13,425 bases of DNA. Source: CAYVLA01 sp964549615 [NCBI: uncultured Thermococci archaeon] (lineage in GTDB: Archaea; CAYQAE01; CAYVLA01). The notes under the pieces were generated by a model that saw nothing but the letters and a program-made list of their open reading frames with translations, did not search any database and was not told where the DNA came from. Within the stretch, counting starts at the first letter, position 1; every line of letters starts with the position of its first letter. The stretch spans positions 1 to 13,425 of the forward strand of contig CAZJVP010000009.1 in NCBI GenBank assembly GCA_964549615.1, read 5' to 3'. This document shows, in pieces, positions 1 through 7,558 of this stretch. Position numbers and translations under genes: made by a program.

Positions 1-2887
1 CATCGACCGGCTCATCGCCATGCCTTGTGATGTTCAGGCTCAGCGACTCAAGGCCCACCGCGACGTTCCTGCCGCTTAGAGCACCGACAAGCCTAAGGAT
101 GAAGGAGACATCCCCAGGCTTGTTGACGAAGACGGAGACCGAATCCGCCTTCGCTTTCTGCTTCTCAAGTCTGTGCGGAACCTGCTCCACGATATCCCGG
201 AGAAGTATATCCCTCAGGACAATCTCGTTCTCAGGAGGTTCAACCTGGCATCTACATTCCGATCTCGGGTACCCACACCTGGAGCAGATCTCCGGGGGCG
301 GGACCCTGCATCTGCATTCCGGCTTGCTGTAACCACACTTCAGGCAGAACTGCTCCGCGATCCTTGACCAACGCTCCGTCCCCTTCCTAACGACCTCCGA
401 GTCCTCATGGATGATGGGCTCTCCAGATGCTTGGATAGTATGCGAGGTGTGAATCCTCCCGCCGCTAACCACCAGGAAGCTTCCTTCCCGGATTCCTGTG
501 GCCACGCTCTGAACTATGAGGTTCCTGTTCTCTAGGAACGCGAGCTTCGGGTTCTTGTAGAAGGCGGCCTCCAGGTCACCGAACTTCTTGGAGTCGGGCG
601 GGCTGCCCGTTGCGGGTGTGAAAACCTTGTCGACCAAGAAGTCTGGGCTATAGGGCTCGCCTCGCCACTTCTCCTCATCCTTCAGGCGGGTTAGCAGCAT
701 CTCCATAAACCTGCTTGTACCGACCTTCCAGTCCGTGAAGTCCACGCCGAGCTCGCTTTCAGTTGGGCTCAGCTTGGCCCCGACCAGGATCGGACTGTCG
801 TACGGTCCCTGGGCGCTCGGGTAGAACAGCAGGTTGTAGGCCATGCCGATCCTAAGGATGGACATGGCCTCGGACTTGGCCTTCTCCCGCTCCAGCACCC
901 TTTTCTGCTCATCGGACAGATTCTTCTTGAACTCCTCATCCTCGGAGATCTCCTTGACGGCTAGGTAGTGCCTCACAACCTCCTCCACTCTATCCTTCTG
1001 GTCGGAGCTGGGCGCTAGGAATACGAGCGAGTTGCGGTATATCCTCGGCTCCCTGGACTGACTCTTGTAGAGAAAGAGGCGTTCCAGATCGGGGCTCGGC
1101 CTGGTTCCGGCGAGCCACCAGGGGCTCTCGGGAGCCATCAGCACGAGCTTCAGGCTGGCTGTGTCCGGGATATCTTCAGGCGCGGTGGGCCAGGTGTATC
1201 TCCGAAACGCCTCCCCGCCGCGAAGCACGTATCCAGCCAAGCGGCGCTGTATCTCGTTCGTGACCTGGTAGTGCTTGACATCCTTCATCCGTTCGTCTAT
1301 GACCTTGTTGATGTTCACATCGCCCCTGAAAACCAGCTTCTTCCCGACCTCCACAATGTGATAGCTGGTGTCCAACACGGCCTGCAAGGCCTGCTCGGCT
1401 CGGGTCTCATCCTCGCCCGGCTCAAGGACGTCGTGGAGGATCTCGCTCTTGCTTGCCCCGACGAGGGCATCCCTCTCCCCCTTCGAAACAACCATGGCAC
1501 TCTCCAACAGGGCGGCCGTGGTGAGCCGCGTCCCCAGGTCACCCTTGAACACGTCATCCACCCTAGACGCCCTTGCCTCGCCCCCCTTCCCCACCAGTTC
1601 CGTGTGGATGGCGTTCTCAAGCCTGGGGTCGTCGAAGACCCGTTTTGAGAGGAACTCGCGGACCTGCGCATCGCGAGGATCGATATGGGTCGGATGGATG
1701 AGCATGGACGAGGAATTATTCTCCATCATCAGCCTGACCGCCTGAACCATCAACATGAGCGCTCCACGGGTCTGCATGAACCTGGGAGCCTGGCCGAGCT
1801 TGTCCCTGATGATCGAGATCGTCCTGGGGTGGAAGGGATAGTCCCTGACCATGCTCTCCTTGGCCCTCTCCCCGACCGCATCGGGCGGAAGCAGCCCCCT
1901 GGGGCCCGGCGACTCGTAGTAATCCTGGTATGCCCGTGCAACGGCTTCCGCCGACTCGACATCGACTTTGCTGAAAAGCCATCGCCTCAGGATGTTCACA
2001 AGCTCAAGATCGTCGCGGACCGGGTTATAGGTCTCGGCCTTGCGCATGAGCAGGCTCTGCGATATCCGGCTCTCCTTCATCGCACGCGTCCTAATCTCCT
2101 CTGTCTCAGCCCCGCTCCTGCCCGTGGCAGCCTTCCTTAGGATCTGGGCCTGCTCTTCATCGGTTGGGTCGAACTCCTGGGGGAGCTGCGACACGACAAG
2201 CGATGTGTTGGTGCACAGGTCCACGACCTCCTCGAGGATCTGCAGGAATACCCTGGTCTGCTCGGCCAGCGTCCCCTCGCCGACCGGGATCGCCGCAGCA
2301 CGAATCAGATAGTTTGTGACCTCGTCCACCAGGATCACGGTGGGCTCATCCGACAACAGTGAAAGCAGCGAATCCTTAGAGGGCGCCCTTAGCTCCCGGT
2401 CTGCATCCGCCATGACCTCGTAGGCCCCAAGCTGCTGGGCAAGATGCCCCCACATCGTCCTCGGCGGACCTCTCTCGCCCGCGGGGGAGTTCTGTGTCAG
2501 AACCGCCACGCGGCATCTCGGTATCTCCAGATCGCCCAGGGCCCTACTTGTCTCCTTCGGCAGCACCCCCGATCCGTGCTTGGCCAGATGGTACAGGCAT
2601 GCCAGCAGATGGGACTTCCCTCCCCCAAGAGTCGTGCCGAGAAGGAATACTCCCGGCGCGTTGGGCATCCGTCCAGATATCCTTCCGAACACCTGCGCGG
2701 CCACCGTGGAGAAAGCCGCCGTGGGATACGTCATCTCGAAGAAGGTCTTCGGATCATCGTAAAGCGTCTTGTGCATCCCGCTGACAATCGCGTCCAGATC
2801 AACCGCAAGGGAGGAAACGCGAAGGCCGCTCAACTGCTCCTTGCGAACGGGACAGCAATCAAGCAACCGCCTGGAGGCAGCCATCAT
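1..2887 (-). CDS. DUF499-family P-loop ATPase, C-terminus beyond left edge
   Basis: The minus frame is open for 962 codons from ATG 2887 (second ATG at 2884) to the left edge, with no stop in the window. Seen: Walker A GTTLGGGKS at residues 84-92; a TMWGHLAQQL segment near 144-153, which I recognise as typical of DUF499 proteins; Walker B VILVDE at about 184-189 (D188, E189); a long, mostly helical remainder. Near the end are two matching Cys clusters, CLKCGYSKPECRC (848-860) and CSRCGYPRSECRC (868-880), which could bind two zinc ions. Family knowledge: DUF499 proteins are large AAA-like ATPases of roughly 900-1100 residues, often encoded beside DUF1156 DNA methylases and helicases in putative defence loci; such partners would lie left of this window. 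GGGGTGAG directly precedes the start. The upstream gene is divergent. Arg codons are just over half AGR. The family call is firm; the role in defence is inferred. Confidence 0.88.
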   Translation of the reverse strand, partial: MMAASRRLLDCCPVRKEQLSGLRVSSLAVDLDAIVSGMHKTLYDDPKTFFEMTYPTAAFSTVAAQVFGRISGRMPNAPGVFLLGTTLGGGKSHLLACLYHLAKHGSGVLPKETSRALGDLEIPRCRVAVLTQNSPAGERGPPRTMWGHLAQQLGAYEVMADADRELRAPSKDSLLSLLSDEPTVILVDEVTNYLIRAAAIPVGEGTLAEQTRVFLQILEEVVDLCTNTSLVVSQLPQEFDPTDEEQAQILRKAATGRSGAETEEIRTRAMKESRISQSLLMRKAETYNPVRDDLELVNILRRWLFSKVDVESAEAVARAYQDYYESPGPRGLLPPDAVGERAKESMVRDYPFHPRTISIIRDKLGQAPRFMQTRGALMLMVQAVRLMMENNSSSMLIHPTHIDPRDAQVREFLSKRVFDDPRLENAIHTELVGKGGEARASRVDDVFKGDLGTRLTTAALLESAMVVSKGERDALVGASKSEILHDVLEPGEDETRAEQALQAVLDTSYHIVEVGKKLVFRGDVNINKVIDERMKDVKHYQVTNEIQRRLAGYVLRGGEAFRRYTWPTAPEDIPDTASLKLVLMAPESPWWLAGTRPSPDLERLFLYKSQSREPRIYRNSLVFLAPSSDQKDRVEEVVRHYLAVKEISEDEEFKKNLSDEQKRVLEREKAKSEAMSILRIGMAYNLLFYPSAQGPYDSPILVGAKLSPTESELGVDFTDWKVGTSRFMEMLLTRLKDEEKWRGEPYSPDFLVDKVFTPATGSPPDSKKFGDLEAAFYKNPKLAFLENRNLIVQSVATGIREGSFLVVSGGRIHTSHTIQASGEPIIHEDSEVVRKGTERWSRIAEQFCLKCGYSKPECRCRVPPPEICSRCGYPRSECRCQVEPPENEIVLRDILLRDIVEQVPHRLEKQKAKADSVSVFVNKPGDVSFILRLVGALSGRNVAVGLESLSLNITRHGDEPVD

Positions 2888-2915
2888 CTCACCCCGCCAT
2901 GCTACCCGCCTAGAT

Positions 2916-2925
2916 TCTAATAAAG
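2916..2925 (-). promoter_or_regulatory. TATA-like box for the DUF499 gene
   Basis: On the minus strand the sequence reads CTTTATTAGA, centred about 33 bp upstream of ATG 2887. That fits an archaeal TATA box with a leader of only a few bases. Called from composition and spacing only. Confidence 0.35.
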
Positions 2926-3007
2926 ACTTCGGGCTGTTCAAAAAGAGGATGAGAAATTCAACAGTCGGCTCGGGGCCAGTTGCGCCAAGGCAGAAAGGCG
3001 GCAAAGG

Positions 3008-3022
3008 AAAATGGTTTAAACC
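3008..3022 (+). promoter_or_regulatory. BRE/TATA-like element with GGTTTAAACC palindrome
   Basis: A purine-rich stretch (GGAAAATG) runs into the perfect 10-bp palindrome GGTTTAAACC at 3013-3022. The centre lies about 25 bp upstream of ATG 3043, the spacing expected for a leaderless archaeal transcript into the small decayed ORF. Because the core is palindromic, direction is judged only from the purine-rich flank. Confidence 0.3.
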
Positions 3023-3042
3023 CTATCCGGGCAGCCTCATGC

Positions 3043-3267
3043 ATGCCCCAGTCCGGCTCAATCTCTTCACCGTAAGCCAGAAGAACTCTACGATCAGCGA
3101 TCCGAGGCCTCAAGTTGGCAAGGTACAATGAACAGGCCAAGGTAGCGCAGATGCAGCCAAAGCTGCCGAATTGCAGGATGCCACTGTACGATGCGATCAC
3201 CACCCCGACTGCTCATAGGTCGGACTGCAAGCCGAGGATGATGACCAAGCTCAAGGACGCAGCGTGA
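3043..3267 (+). pseudogene. Small decayed ORF of unknown function
   Basis: From ATG 3043 one frame reads ten codons, meets TAA at 3073, then continues open for 63 codons to TGA 3265-3267. The downstream part looks protein-like: basic and Cys-containing, with stretches such as LKLARYNEQAKVAQMQPKL and PNCRMPLYDAITTPTAHR. The TAA is one base from GAA, CAA or AAA, so a single nonsense change in a gene of about 74 codons would explain it. A TATA-like element lies 25 bp upstream. I recognise no family. It could equally be chance-open sequence; the call rests on residue composition and promoter spacing. Confidence 0.28.
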
Positions 3268-3348
3268 CTCCGCGTCTCATCGCAAATCTAAACGATCGCT
3301 TTAACCCGCGCTCTGTGGTTAGTCAGGCCAGGCGGGACGAGACGAGGC

Positions 3349-3369
3349 AAATGTTTAAGGGGTTTATGC
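3349..3369 (+). promoter_or_regulatory. Tandem TATA-like boxes upstream of the nuclease-like gene
   Basis: GCAAATGTTTAAGG and then GGTTTATGC form two A/T-rich, TATA-like boxes about 40-55 bp upstream of ATG 3408. Start sites 25 bp downstream of either would give a leader containing the Shine-Dalgarno at 3396-3402. Confidence 0.35.
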
Positions 3370-3395
3370 AGAGTGGAGGTGCAACAAGAGGAAAC

Positions 3396-3402
3396 GGAGG
3401 GG
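3396..3402 (+). promoter_or_regulatory. Shine-Dalgarno GGAGGGG deciding the start at 3408
   Basis: GGAGGGG sits five bases before ATG 3408. A second strong match, GGAGGTG at 3375-3381, is too far upstream to serve this ATG and has no in-frame start of its own for this gene. Confidence 0.6.
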
Positions 3403-3407
3403 TCTGA

Positions 3408-3845
3408 ATGAGAGAAGAGGAGGTAGCTAAGCGAGTCGGCGAATACCTGAAGGAGGCATACGAACTCGTCAGCAACGAGTTCGCTTTCTCCGGGGGCAGG
3501 GTGGATCTGATTGGCTTCAGGTGGGAAAAAGGTGATGACCCCCACTACATCCATGCCCTTGGAGTTGAATGCAAGGGGGAAATCAAGTACGCCAAACAGG
3601 TATACGGCTTGTTGACCGATCAGCTAGCCCGATATCTAAAGACTATCCCCCAGCTGTATCTCGCAACACCGAGGCCAAAGGGCGAGAACGCCACGAATGT
3701 CCTAAGCGAGATTAAGATGCTCTGTAGACTCAACCATATCGGATACCTCTATGTGGACCACGACGTGGAACCCGACCCCCCAATCGATGATCGAACGGCC
3801 ATGCACACCATGCACATGATTCGCGTGACTTCAACCAGAACCTAG
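3408..3845 (+). CDS. PD-(D/E)XK nuclease-like protein, 3' end frameshifted
   Basis: 145 codons as the frame stands. Seen: an early acidic helix (residues 2-20), then GGRVDLIGF (29-37) with D33, then GVECKGE (52-58) giving E54-x-K56, and a helix with DQLARYL (71-77) followed by the strand QLYLATP. The D...ExK spacing and the following Gln-bearing helix match the restriction-endonuclease-like (PD-(D/E)XK) fold, whose D, E and K bind the metal and catalyse phosphodiester cleavage. After about residue 128 the frame becomes unlike protein (HTMHMIRVTSTRT) and stops, while good coding sequence resumes one frame over, so the annotated C-terminus is probably wrong. The gene is divergent from the DUF499 ATPase, about 520 bp away, which may place it in the same defence-type locus. 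The nuclease fold is likely; the specific family is unknown. Confidence 0.68.
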   Translation: MREEEVAKRVGEYLKEAYELVSNEFAFSGGRVDLIGFRWEKGDDPHYIHALGVECKGEIKYAKQVYGLLTDQLARYLKTIPQLYLATPRPKGENATNVLSEIKMLCRLNHIGYLYVDHDVEPDPPIDDRTAMHTMHMIRVTSTRT

Positions 3846-4062
3846 CCGAACTCGTAAGGGCGAAGGAGCTAACCTTCGAAAGCCCGCAACGGACTCGCAG
3901 CTTCGGCTTCGAGAGCCAATAGGTCCAGTCTGAGTAGCATAGCATAGTGTTGAATCTCTGGCATAGATCGCCAAGACACTCCCTGAAAGCTTCGGTGGCC
4001 TAGTTACCGATGGACTGAAACATATCACCAAGAATCCCTGTGGGTGCGATGCCTGCTCCTAG
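3794..4062 (+). pseudogene. Out-of-frame C-terminal remainder of the nuclease-like gene
   Basis: From 3794 another frame reads NLAELVRAKELTF and on to FGFESQ, reaching TAG at 3920; VQSE, a second TAG at 3935 and HSIVLNLWHR follow in that frame. At 3967 it shifts again to IAKTLPESFGGLVTDGLKHI and ends with the Cys cluster CGCDAC before TAG 4060. Both shifts equal loss of one base (near GATCGAAC at 3791 and near AGATC at 3965). Joined to the 3408 frame, the reconstructed protein would be about 218 residues. No homologue was available to align, so the reconstruction rests on protein-like composition and on the shifts having the same sign. Either a decayed gene or sequencing errors would explain it. 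Confidence 0.5.
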
Positions 4063-4487
4063 AGGTAGGCGCGGCGGCTTATGACGCTTCCACGTGAACT
4101 GCGAGTGCAGATGTCGGAGACGGAGCTTTCTCGCGGAGCATCAGCATGGAGCTCGGGCCGAAGCCCGAACTAGAGACGTCGTTCGGCGCTTCGCCTGTCG
4201 ATCTTTCATGAAGTTTGATCCGGCCGTCATGGGGAAGTGGGCGACCGCCTTGAAGCCCGCCCGGGCTTGGTTGGTCTAAATTCGCAGAACCACCAGCTGG
4301 CCGGGCCGCATGAAGGCAAGTTGAGGGAACTCCCGGGGACGTTTTTAGGGGGAGCGGGGCGATTCTGAAGAGGGATCCAGAAAGCCCGCCCTGACTTTGT
4401 ACAGCTCGCCGCCCTGGAGTCCGGGTACCCAGCCCTCGGCCTGCCAATTTCTTCTGAAGCAGCCCGGCCTTAGCCTGGAAGGCTCGA
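4063..4487. other. 425 bp with no recognisable gene
   Basis: Neither strand gives a convincing protein. The minus strand downstream of the MFS fragment has no hydrophobic segments, so the missing half of that transporter is not here in another frame. A short plus-strand run starting MKFDPAVMGKW at 4208 looks mildly protein-like but has no ribosome site I trust. Confidence 0.4.
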
Positions 4488-5045
4488 CTATGCGCTGCGG
4501 GACCGGCCGAATCTCACAACGAACAAGCCCGCCGAGGCCTGGCAACCCGAACACATCGCAAACAGCCATTCGAACCCAAACCTGCTGACTATGATCACGG
4601 CAACCAGGGCCGCGACCGAGGCGGAAATGTCGTAGAACGATTCAAAGGTGCCCAGAAGGAATCCTCTCCTGCCCCGCTCGCTCATCTCCATGGTTATGGC
4701 GAGAAGCGCGGGTCCCTGGAAGGCGTACGCGATCCCGTAGAGCGTCTCTATGATGTAAAGGTGCGGTAGGGCCGAGACGAAGATGTAGGAAAGTGAGCAT
4801 GCCGCGGCCATCGAGATCCCGAGGCAGTAGACCCTTTCCTTGCCCCACTGGTCAACCAGCCTTCCCGCAGGAACCTTCAGAAGGGCAGCGACCAGCCCGA
4901 AAATGGCGGTTAGCGCTCCAACATCAACCAGCGACGCTGAAAGGCGGTTAACGAGGAATATCGGATAGACAGGGCCCAGTAACCCTCCCCCTAGCGAGGA
5001 TAGCGTGCCCAGTGCGATGAGGACCGCAACCCCTGAGCTGCGCAT
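4488..5045 (-). pseudogene. MFS transporter, N-terminal half only (truncated)
   Basis: 185 residues from ATG 5045, chosen over an upstream ATG at 5129 because GGAGGG lies seven bases before it and because the hydrophobic N-terminus starts here. Seen: six membrane segments (about residues 5-32, 40-58, 70-92, 94-118, 128-153, 158-177) and the MFS motif-A loop PAGRLVDQWGKERV at 59-72, between helices 2 and 3. MFS carriers normally have twelve helices in 380-430 residues, so only the N-domain is present. The ORF ends in a basic tail (RFGRSRSA) at a TAG. It faces away from the secreted-protein gene at 5256 across a 210-bp divergent region. The substrate cannot be inferred. Most likely a 3'-deleted pseudogene; a functional half-transporter is possible but unusual. 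Confidence 0.75.
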
Positions 5046-5223
5046 GCACAATCCCTCCGTCCAAGAGGGATGGCAGGCAAATGCCACCAGCGCCACTGTG
5101 ACGCGACATCTGGTTTCTCTACGCCTCAAGATCTAGTGGCTTGCAGGAACTCCAAAATTTTTCGACGGGGCGCTGGCTGTTCCCGGACGGCGGCGCGCGT
5201 ACGGGCTCTTCAAGGTCGGGAAA

Positions 5224-5232
5224 GAATTTTAG
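5224..5232 (+). promoter_or_regulatory. TATA-like box fixing the leaderless GTG start at 5256
   Basis: AAAGAATTTTAGG is an A/T island in very G/C-rich surroundings, centred 28 bp upstream of GTG 5256. There is no Shine-Dalgarno between them (the gap is GGCCCAGGCGGCCACCCC-like). This is the layout of a leaderless archaeal transcript starting at the GTG. Confidence 0.5.
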
Positions 5233-5255
5233 GCCCAGGCGGCCACCCCGCCCCC

Positions 5256-7037
5256 GTGAAGAGGGCCCGGCTGGGACCTGCGTTCATCGCGGCGATCCTT
5301 GCCTTCTCAGCGGCCGCCGCCGCGGCGGAGGATGAGTTTCCTTTTCGGCGCGCGGCATACAGCTATCGAACCCTCAGCCAACTTGAGGGAACCGGCTTTG
5401 ACGCCGTGCTCGTGCCCATCCCCACCATGAGGTGGGAGAAGGCCAAGGCCTGGATGGAGCAGACGCTGGTGCAGCGGTGCCTTGAGCTCTCGGCCCTGGG
5501 CATAAAGGCCATAGCGGGGCCGTACTACTGCGTCCCCCCATCCCCGGATGTCGGTAACTACTCGCGCGCGGTGGGCCAGAACAGGGGGCCCGAGACTGTG
5601 GTGCCCTCGCCGGTTGACGAGACCTGGTGGAACTACTTCGTGGACCAGTTCGGGGTGTTCATAGCCAACCTTTCCGTGCACTACCCGATCTGGGGGATAG
5701 TCTGGGACTCCGAGCGGTACATCGACGGGCGGTACTTCGAATACGCAGATTACAGCTATGACGAGGCTGCCGTTCAGGAGTTCGCCCGGGACACTGGAAG
5801 GTCAATCCCCTACGTTCCCCCCGACCAAAGGTACGGCTGGCTTCAAGAGCACGGCCTCGTCGAGGAGTTCCACGCCTGGCAGGAGGAGAAGCTGTACAGG
5901 ATGGCCAAGCGAACGGCAGAAAAGATCCACGCCATAAACCCAAACATCTCCCTTGGGCTGCTGGGCATGCAGGACAGCTGGTTCCACTGGGCCATCCTCG
6001 AGGCCTTCAACTGTTCAACGGCGCCGGTCACAGCATGGTACGAAGGGACCTACCAGGGATACAAGAAGATCCATCCGTGGCCATCGCCCGCCGAGATGCG
6101 CGAGCTGTGGAAGGAGCACAAGCTCTACGGGCTGTTTCTCCCCGGGCTTTGGGGGCTGGCCCCCGGGTACGGACATGCCGGCGATCCGTGGAGCGTGCTC
6201 ATCGAGATGGAAGCCGCGACCAGGGACAACGGCGCCTTCTGGGTCTACGAGTGGAACTACAACTCGTCCGACTTCCCGTTCCAGACGCGCGGAAAGACCT
6301 ACCAGGTGTTTAACTCCTTCATCTTCTTCAACGCCTCCTCCCCCAACCCGCTTCCGAGCTTCGACCTACACCCCGGCGTCCAGGCCATGCCGTATCTTGG
6401 GCCGGCAGGCAATGCCTCGGTCGTCCTGCATCCCTACGTCGACGTCGTCCCCAGCGACTTCACGATCCTCTGCGACTCAGGGTTATGGTACGTCGGGCAG
6501 AACATGACCGTTACACGGCTTGGTCTCAACCCGACCCTTGAGTCCGCCGAGATACCCTGCATCGTCTCGGACCTCTCCCAGGAAGATCTCCTGCGCACCG
6601 AGGTCTGGGCCATGATACAGGAGCTTGACAACCTTGCAAAGCTTTACCGGTCCATCCTGGCCGGCGATCTTCCCGGCGCAGAAAACCTGCTCTCGAAGGC
6701 ACTCGAGGATTTCCGGGCCGGAAGACACCTCCAAGCAAGATCGCTACTGCTGGAGAACAGGGGATCGTTCTATGGGAAGCTCCTTGCAGACATCTGGCCA
6801 ATGGCCCAGGAAGGCCTGGCCTCCCCCAGGATGAGCAAGGTTCCCATAGCCGTCCTTCGCTCCGTCTCCGACGCCAAGAGGATGTTCGAGGACGGAAAGG
6901 CCAGGGAAGGCGAGGCCTACCTTTTCGCGGCCTGCAGGCAGTGGTCCGCAGCCGTGCCCGAGCCACTCAGAATTCTCTTTCTCGCCGCGCTCGTCATTCT
7001 AGTGTGCAGGCCGCGCACCTACGGGCACGCGTGCTGA
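5256..7037 (+). CDS. Secreted, C-terminally anchored protein of unrecognised family, glycosidase-like features
   Basis: 593 residues from GTG 5256. The longer in-frame ATG at 5070 was rejected because a signal peptide (basic KRAR, hydrophobic LGPAFIAAILAFSAAAAAA, cleavage near residue 24) begins at the GTG and a TATA box sits 28 bp upstream. The body (about 30-440) alternates short hydrophobic strands with helices, as in a TIM barrel: FDAVLVPI (48-55), KAIAGPYY (84-91), IWGIVWDSERY (145-155), ISLGLLG (231-237), VTAWYEG (258-264), GLFLPGLWG (292-300), GAFWVYEWNY (326-335). D151, E153 and E263 end predicted strands and are kept in the paralogue at 12251, so they are candidate catalytic acids. 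A helical region (445-568) follows, then a membrane helix (571-584) ahead of a short basic tail. Probably an extracellular carbohydrate-active enzyme; a mannosidase fragment beside the paralogue gives weak contextual support. I recognise no family. Confidence 0.72.
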   Translation: MKRARLGPAFIAAILAFSAAAAAAEDEFPFRRAAYSYRTLSQLEGTGFDAVLVPIPTMRWEKAKAWMEQTLVQRCLELSALGIKAIAGPYYCVPPSPDVGNYSRAVGQNRGPETVVPSPVDETWWNYFVDQFGVFIANLSVHYPIWGIVWDSERYIDGRYFEYADYSYDEAAVQEFARDTGRSIPYVPPDQRYGWLQEHGLVEEFHAWQEEKLYRMAKRTAEKIHAINPNISLGLLGMQDSWFHWAILEAFNCSTAPVTAWYEGTYQGYKKIHPWPSPAEMRELWKEHKLYGLFLPGLWGLAPGYGHAGDPWSVLIEMEAATRDNGAFWVYEWNYNSSDFPFQTRGKTYQVFNSFIFFNASSPNPLPSFDLHPGVQAMPYLGPAGNASVVLHPYVDVVPSDFTILCDSGLWYVGQNMTVTRLGLNPTLESAEIPCIVSDLSQEDLLRTEVWAMIQELDNLAKLYRSILAGDLPGAENLLSKALEDFRAGRHLQARSLLLENRGSFYGKLLADIWPMAQEGLASPRMSKVPIAVLRSVSDAKRMFEDGKAREGEAYLFAACRQWSAAVPEPLRILFLAALVILVCRPRTYGHAC

Positions 7038-7053
7038 CGGGGCGGCGGATCGC

Positions 7054-7143
7054 CTCACTGGAGAACGGGCGACACTAGCCAAGCCGACCGACGCCCTCCG
7101 TGCCCACGAGGCATCGGGATGTCGCGCATGTGCGAGAGAATCC
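7054..7143 (+). repeat. Diverged direct repeat, left copy (flanks hepT-mntA)
   Basis: Aligns with 8446-8542 in the same orientation. From AGCCAA (starting 7076) to ATCC (ending 7143) the two copies run about 67 columns without a gap, with roughly 70% identity by hand count. Shared blocks include AGCCAA, CGTGCCCA, CATCG-GATGT and GCAT. The first 20-30 bases (CTCAC...GGAG) align with small indels. Noncoding, immediately after the 5256 gene. Confidence 0.5.
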
Positions 7144-7465
7144 TGCAACCCTCGGCATGCCCGTCTCCACCATTGGACAGGTGAGGTCCCTTTACCCGCC
7201 GCCACCACGGTGCCAGGCTAAATCTTGCCAAGCTGTTGGTAGCGATGTCACGACGGCACCATCGTTATTGTAGCGCCTTGCGAACAGAACCAATAGCCAA
7301 TGAACGCCGCCATGCGACAAGACTCGGTCGGAATGCCCTCCCTGCGCGAGATCCGCCAAGTTGCGAGCAGTCTCTCTGGCTTCATGGCCAAAGGGCCATT
7401 GAGCCAGGCCAAGGGACCAGACGGATTTCCAGTTTGGCGCACTGCCCAAGGCCATCAGGAACACC
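7144..7465. other. 322 bp with no recognisable gene
   Basis: Several short ORFs overlap on both strands (for example 7248-7442 minus and 7300-7503 plus), but none shows a family motif, a convincing ribosome site or a protein-like profile better than its opposite strand. It could hold decayed sequence that arrived with the toxin-antitoxin module. Confidence 0.35.
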
Positions 7466-7558
7466 CTACGCGCTCTCCAGTGCTTGCTGCAGAACGGCGA
7501 TGATCGGCGGAAGGTCCTGCCGCACGGTGCTCCAGAGAATGTCTAGGTTGATGTCAAA
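7466..7558 (-). pseudogene. hepT: hepT 3' end beyond the in-frame amber codon
   Basis: Directly after TAG 7559-7561 the same frame continues FDINLDILWSTVRQDLPPII and about ten more residues to TAG 7466-7468. This is the normal last part of a HEPN-fold HepT (HGYFDVNLD...W type), so the stop interrupts an otherwise intact frame. Full reading gives 112 codons, the usual HepT size. Confidence 0.8.

Noticed and set aside
2958-3203. 81-residue minus-strand ORF upstream of the DUF499 gene
   Set aside because: No recognisable motif, and the opposite strand looks more protein-like over the same stretch.
3373-3411. Twelve-codon GTG ORF whose TGA overlaps the nuclease-like ATG
   Set aside because: It would look like a coupled leader peptide, but it has no ribosome site of its own, lies on the Shine-Dalgarno region itself, and is short enough to be chance.
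4565-4580. Minus-strand GGGTTCGAATGG resembling a tRNA T-arm
   Set aside because: It is inside the MFS coding frame (SRFGFEWLF), and no acceptor or anticodon stem can be drawn around it.
5953-6507. Long plus-strand ORF inside the 5256 gene
   Set aside because: Low-complexity R/S/P/T-rich product typical of an alternate-frame shadow in G+C-rich DNA; the 5256 frame has a paralogue.
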